DNA of 64,000 bases, from assembly GCA_012845835.1 (NCBI GenBank), contig JABAKD010000002.1:5206106-5270105 (forward strand), in the 5' to 3' direction. The number at the start of each line of letters is the position of its first letter. Within the stretch, counting starts at the first letter, position 1. The position numbers and the translations under genes are program-made. This DNA comes from Undaria pinnatifida. Its lineage: Eukaryota > Sar > Phaeophyceae > Laminariales > Alariaceae. Below are positions 61,357-64,000 of the stretch, piece after piece. The notes below the pieces were generated by a model, which had not been told where the DNA came from, did not search any database, and worked only from the letters and a program-made list of their open reading frames with translations.

Positions 61357-62255
61357 CTAGAGAGAAAATTGGAACACAAAAATAAAGGAAACGAATACGC
61401 GCCTTTTGTGAGCCGAAGCTCGTGCTGGCGCAGAAGGGGCGGTCTTGTGCCCCCAACCCCCGAAGATGCCCAAGGACCAACCAGTGCCAATGCCTTCTCG
61501 CTTCTCAACGCTCTCCTGCCTCTCATGTTCTCCACCCTCCTGCGCATTGCATTTTCCAAACGCAAACGACCCTGCTGCTGCCCTGCCTCCTAAAACAAAA
61601 ACCAGACAACCATGCCTTCCGATCTCCCACTCGCTGTTGCTCTCATCAAGACCTGCCGACGTCGTTTGGGGTGGCCACGGGTCTGGGTCGGCAGCACCAG
61701 ATTGCTGTGGCTGCTGCTGGTTCGGCTGCTGCTGAAGCAGCTCTTCCTCCTTGTCCATCTTCATAGACCTCATCATCCCTCTTCCACTTTCACACGCCAT
61801 CCCTCTCCAATCTCAACCGCCATATTCTTAGCTGCCATCATTTCTTCGTGCTCATCTCCGCCAACTTCCTCCGGTAGCAACTGCAGAGCCAGCGGCTGCG
61901 CTGCCAGCAACTGCTGCGGCGCCAGCGGCTCGGGCGGTTGCGGTGGTGTGTCTGGCTCTCCCGCTTCGGCGTCCTCTTCCAACCTTCCCGACTCGGGTTG
62001 GTTAGCATTAAGTTCCTCCAGTCCCTTTTCCTCCGATGTCCACGTTGTTACCACTGAAGCCATTATTTTTAATAGTTTTTGCTGCTCATGGAATCCTTGC
62101 CTTGGTTGCCATTTCAACTGGCTGACAATCTCTAGGAGAATTCTCTTTAGGAATTCTTGAGTCGTCGAGAATGCAGCGTTATCTTGGGCGTGTGTCCATT
62201 CCTCGACTGGCTCCTCTCCACGGAGGGTCGTCCTGGCAAAATTCTGTACTTGCAA
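61357..62255 (-). CDS. unidentified coding-like region inside the LTR-type element
   Basis: Minus-strand frames give a hydrophilic protein. A KVETQRLTDKRVAWFAELQV stretch continues upstream to about 62310, then EEWTHAQDNAAFSTTQEFLK, QLKWQPRQGFHEQQKLLKIM and a Pro/Gln/Glu-rich tail (PPQPPEPLAPQQLLAAQ). An overlapping frame (61800-61357) continues with Gln-rich sequence. At least two stops lie upstream between the LTR and 62330. The position directly after the LTR suggests a gag-like role, but I see no zinc knuckle and recognise no family. Confidence 0.35.
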
Positions 62256-62927
62256 TTCAGCAAACCAAGCTACGCGCTTGTCAGTTAAGCGTTGGGTCTC
62301 GACCTTGTGGTCCTCGGAGACTGAGTAGCCTTCTCAGCAAACTGGTTCCCCTCAATTTGGACTGTAGCCTCCGTAAACGATGCTGCAGTCGACAATCATC
62401 CCCGTCTCGAGCTCCTCAGAGCACTCTACGTCCAAAGGCACAATTTGTCTTGTCGTACGATCGTGCTGGCATAATCGACAATCTGTATGCCCGGCGTAGG
62501 GTGGCTCACGGGGAGATTGCACTCGGCACCCGACGAGGGACCATCAAGCGGAGGAGAATATAAGAAGATATATTATGTGTATTAAAGTATCGGAGTCCCG
62601 GAGGCCACTCTGAACATGCACACCCGAAGATAACAAAAAAGTGAACTGAGTAACAGCAGTAGTACTAGTACACTGCGCCGAAGGGAGCTCAACTCAAACA
62701 TATTCAAGATAGGGACCGCCAATCATATCACCAGTTCTACTCTACCATCTCCGTAGATTCTATGCAGTCATACACATCATACATCAGCCTTGTGCGCAGG
62801 CATAAACCAACAAGTCAGTAGTGTTTATCGCGTACGTCCAATAAACGCGCAATATTAGAGTACAGAAACCTTCCAAATGCTGGCGAATAAGTTACAGTAG
62901 TTCTCCGAATACCCCCCTCCAACCCCC

Positions 62928-63346
62928 TGTTGAGAGTATGAACTTTGGATTCAAATCTAAGTTAATGCGCAGTCTATTCGCACGAATAAGATATGTAGTT
63001 GAATCTTACGTTGAATCTTACGTTGAATCTTCGGTGGAACCTAGATGTAAACGTAGATTTGAGTATGTTAAGGTTGTCGCGTTGTCCCGGTATTCTACCG
63101 GACTACGGGCATTGTTCCGTGATGATCAAGTGGTGACGCAAGCCACCATGATCACTCCCCCTTCTCTACCTACTTTCCCTTCTTCTTCCTTTCTCTTCTT
63201 CTCTCTTTGGCCTCAAGCGCCCTTTCCAAACTATCCATTTTCTTTCTCATCACAGGTGATCTTAAAAGACACTTCGGTGCCACCTCTGCATCTCTTCGCA
63301 TAGAAAACAGAGCCTCCACACAACCATTGTGTTCACAGGCTATTCA
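62928..63346 (+). mobile_element. 5' LTR of a Ty1/copia-type retrotransposon
   Basis: It begins TGTTGAGAGTATG, a typical copia-type LTR start, and ends ATTCA. Two bases later GGTTATGAGCCTGCG (63349-63363) is complementary to the anticodon arm of an elongator tRNA-Met (CAGGCTCATAACC). That is the internal half-tRNA priming known from the copia lineage. The LTR carries a triple GTTGAATCTTAC-like repeat at 62998-63032. The rest of the element lies beyond the window. Confidence 0.65.
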
Positions 63347-63454
63347 AAGGTTATGAGCCTGCGAAAATTGATATAAACATCGATCAGCACCAAGCAGCAT
63401 CTCATTGAAGTTTGTCTCATCTCACCGGGATGTTTGAGAGAAATCTTCAATAAG

Positions 63455-63530
63455 TCGGCTACAGCATCAGCATCAGCATCAGCATCAACATCACTATCAG
63501 CGATCAGCATCAACATCAGCGTCAGCATTA
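63455..63530 (+). repeat. ATCAGC/ATCAAC hexanucleotide repeat
   Basis: About 12 CATCAG-type units lie between the LTR and the gag-like frame. Confidence 0.75.
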
Positions 63531-63539
63531 CCATGGGAT

Positions 63540-63988
63540 AGTCCACGAAAGCAGGTGATGCGGTAGACAAGCTCGTCAGAGCTATCAACGGTAAATTTAA
63601 TGGGCTTAAATTTGACGTATGGAAACGCACGGCTCCGTCCGTGACAAGTATGCGTGATGCCGGGTTTTCTGATATCCTGGAAGGGCGTCCTTGCCCCGAG
63701 CCCAAACACGTTATTAGTCCTCGTCCATCTTCTAGAAGAAGTAGGCCTTCACGAGCTGTAGCTCGCAGCCAGGCCGCTGACGAAACGGACACTCAATCCG
63801 GGGAAACACCCCCGGCTGAAACAGCAGAAAATGTACAGCCGGACGCAGGGAGTACTCCCGTGGACACGGCGCATCTGCTGCCATCATCTTCAGGATATTC
63901 TACACTTCCAGCCGCAACATATCGGATTTGGAAGACATCAAGCACTGGCACCGCGACAACCGTCTTCTGTTCGACTTCTTGTTCCTGA
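63540..63988 (+). CDS. gag-like region of the copia element
   Basis: Open after a TAG at about 63539. The frame reads VDKLVRAINGKFNGLKFDVW, then KRTAPSVTSMRDAGFSDILE and a Ser/Arg/Pro-rich linker, ending in TGA at 63986-63988. The pattern of a KF(N/D)G-x-(N/K)(F/Y)xxW motif followed by ILEG is the start of copia gag proteins. There is no ATG before 63651, so the true start is missing or mutated. The zinc knuckle would lie beyond the stop, so the copy may be broken. Confidence 0.55.
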
Positions 63989-64000
63989 GTACATCGGGAG

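Larger units (their letters stand above)
57307..62812. mobile_element. non-autonomous LTR-type element, left LTR split by a DNA transposon
   Basis: Two direct repeats of about 350 bp begin TGTTAG or TGCTGG and end CCAACA. The right one is 62464-62812. The left one is 57307-57497 continued at 59816-59980 after an insertion. They are roughly 90% alike by eye. The internal 2.5 kb (59981-62463) shows no reverse transcriptase or integrase, only one coding-like region on the minus strand. I cannot see a clear primer-binding site, polypurine tract or target duplication, so the LTR interpretation rests on the repeat structure and the TG...CA ends. Confidence 0.6.

Overview
The window reads as a gene-poor, intron-rich and repeat-rich eukaryotic nuclear contig. 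GT-AG introns are kilobases long, C/G homopolymer runs are extreme, and many small transposon families are present. There is no bacterial operon architecture. A sulfatase-like exon, the small heat-shock protein (sHSP) exon structure and the LINE reverse-transcriptase relic make me lean towards a stramenopile alga, possibly a brown alga. That placement is inference; no rRNA or organellar marker is present to settle it.

The core of the window is a small heat-shock protein (HSP20/alpha-crystallin) locus. I assemble three paralogues, each with three exons: gene 1 on the minus strand (9879-14982), gene 2 on the plus strand (16159-20775) and gene 3 on the minus strand (34796-44111). In each, a 38-nt first exon encodes only 12 residues plus two bases. 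A 336-nt second exon carries the N-terminal arm and half of the alpha-crystallin domain, and a third exon carries the rest. All three joins keep the reading frame exactly. Genes 1 and 2 stand head to head at the centre of an imperfect palindrome of about 13.7 kb (about 8490-22190). They share a 1.2-kb divergent promoter with many heat-shock elements, including six contiguous 5-bp units at 15668-15695. Introns 1 hold decayed extra copies of exon 2, and intron 2 of gene 3 holds decayed copies of exon 3.

Layout: 1-5.6 kb, an open exon fragment, C-rich tandem repeats, palindrome-core repeats and an unidentified terminal exon with a decayed copy. 5.6-8.3 kb, a MITE dimer, a miniature LTR retrotransposon with target-site duplication, and a SINE. 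8.5-22.2 kb, the sHSP palindrome. 22.2-34.7 kb, repeats only (MITEs, LINE relic, tandem repeats). 34.8-44.1 kb, sHSP gene 3 with a second miniature LTR element, tRNA-like repeats and a SINE in its introns. 44.1-57 kb, the gene 3 promoter, minisatellites, a CAG/CAA expansion, further MITEs and a sulfatase-like exon. 57.3-62.8 kb, an LTR element split by a complete DNA transposon (TIRs and 4-bp TSD). 62.9-64 kb, the 5' end of a Ty1/copia element.

The working genes I can defend are the three sHSPs. They are molecular chaperones predicted to be induced together by heat-shock factor. Most of the remaining sequence is mobile DNA at different stages of decay. All alignments were made by eye.
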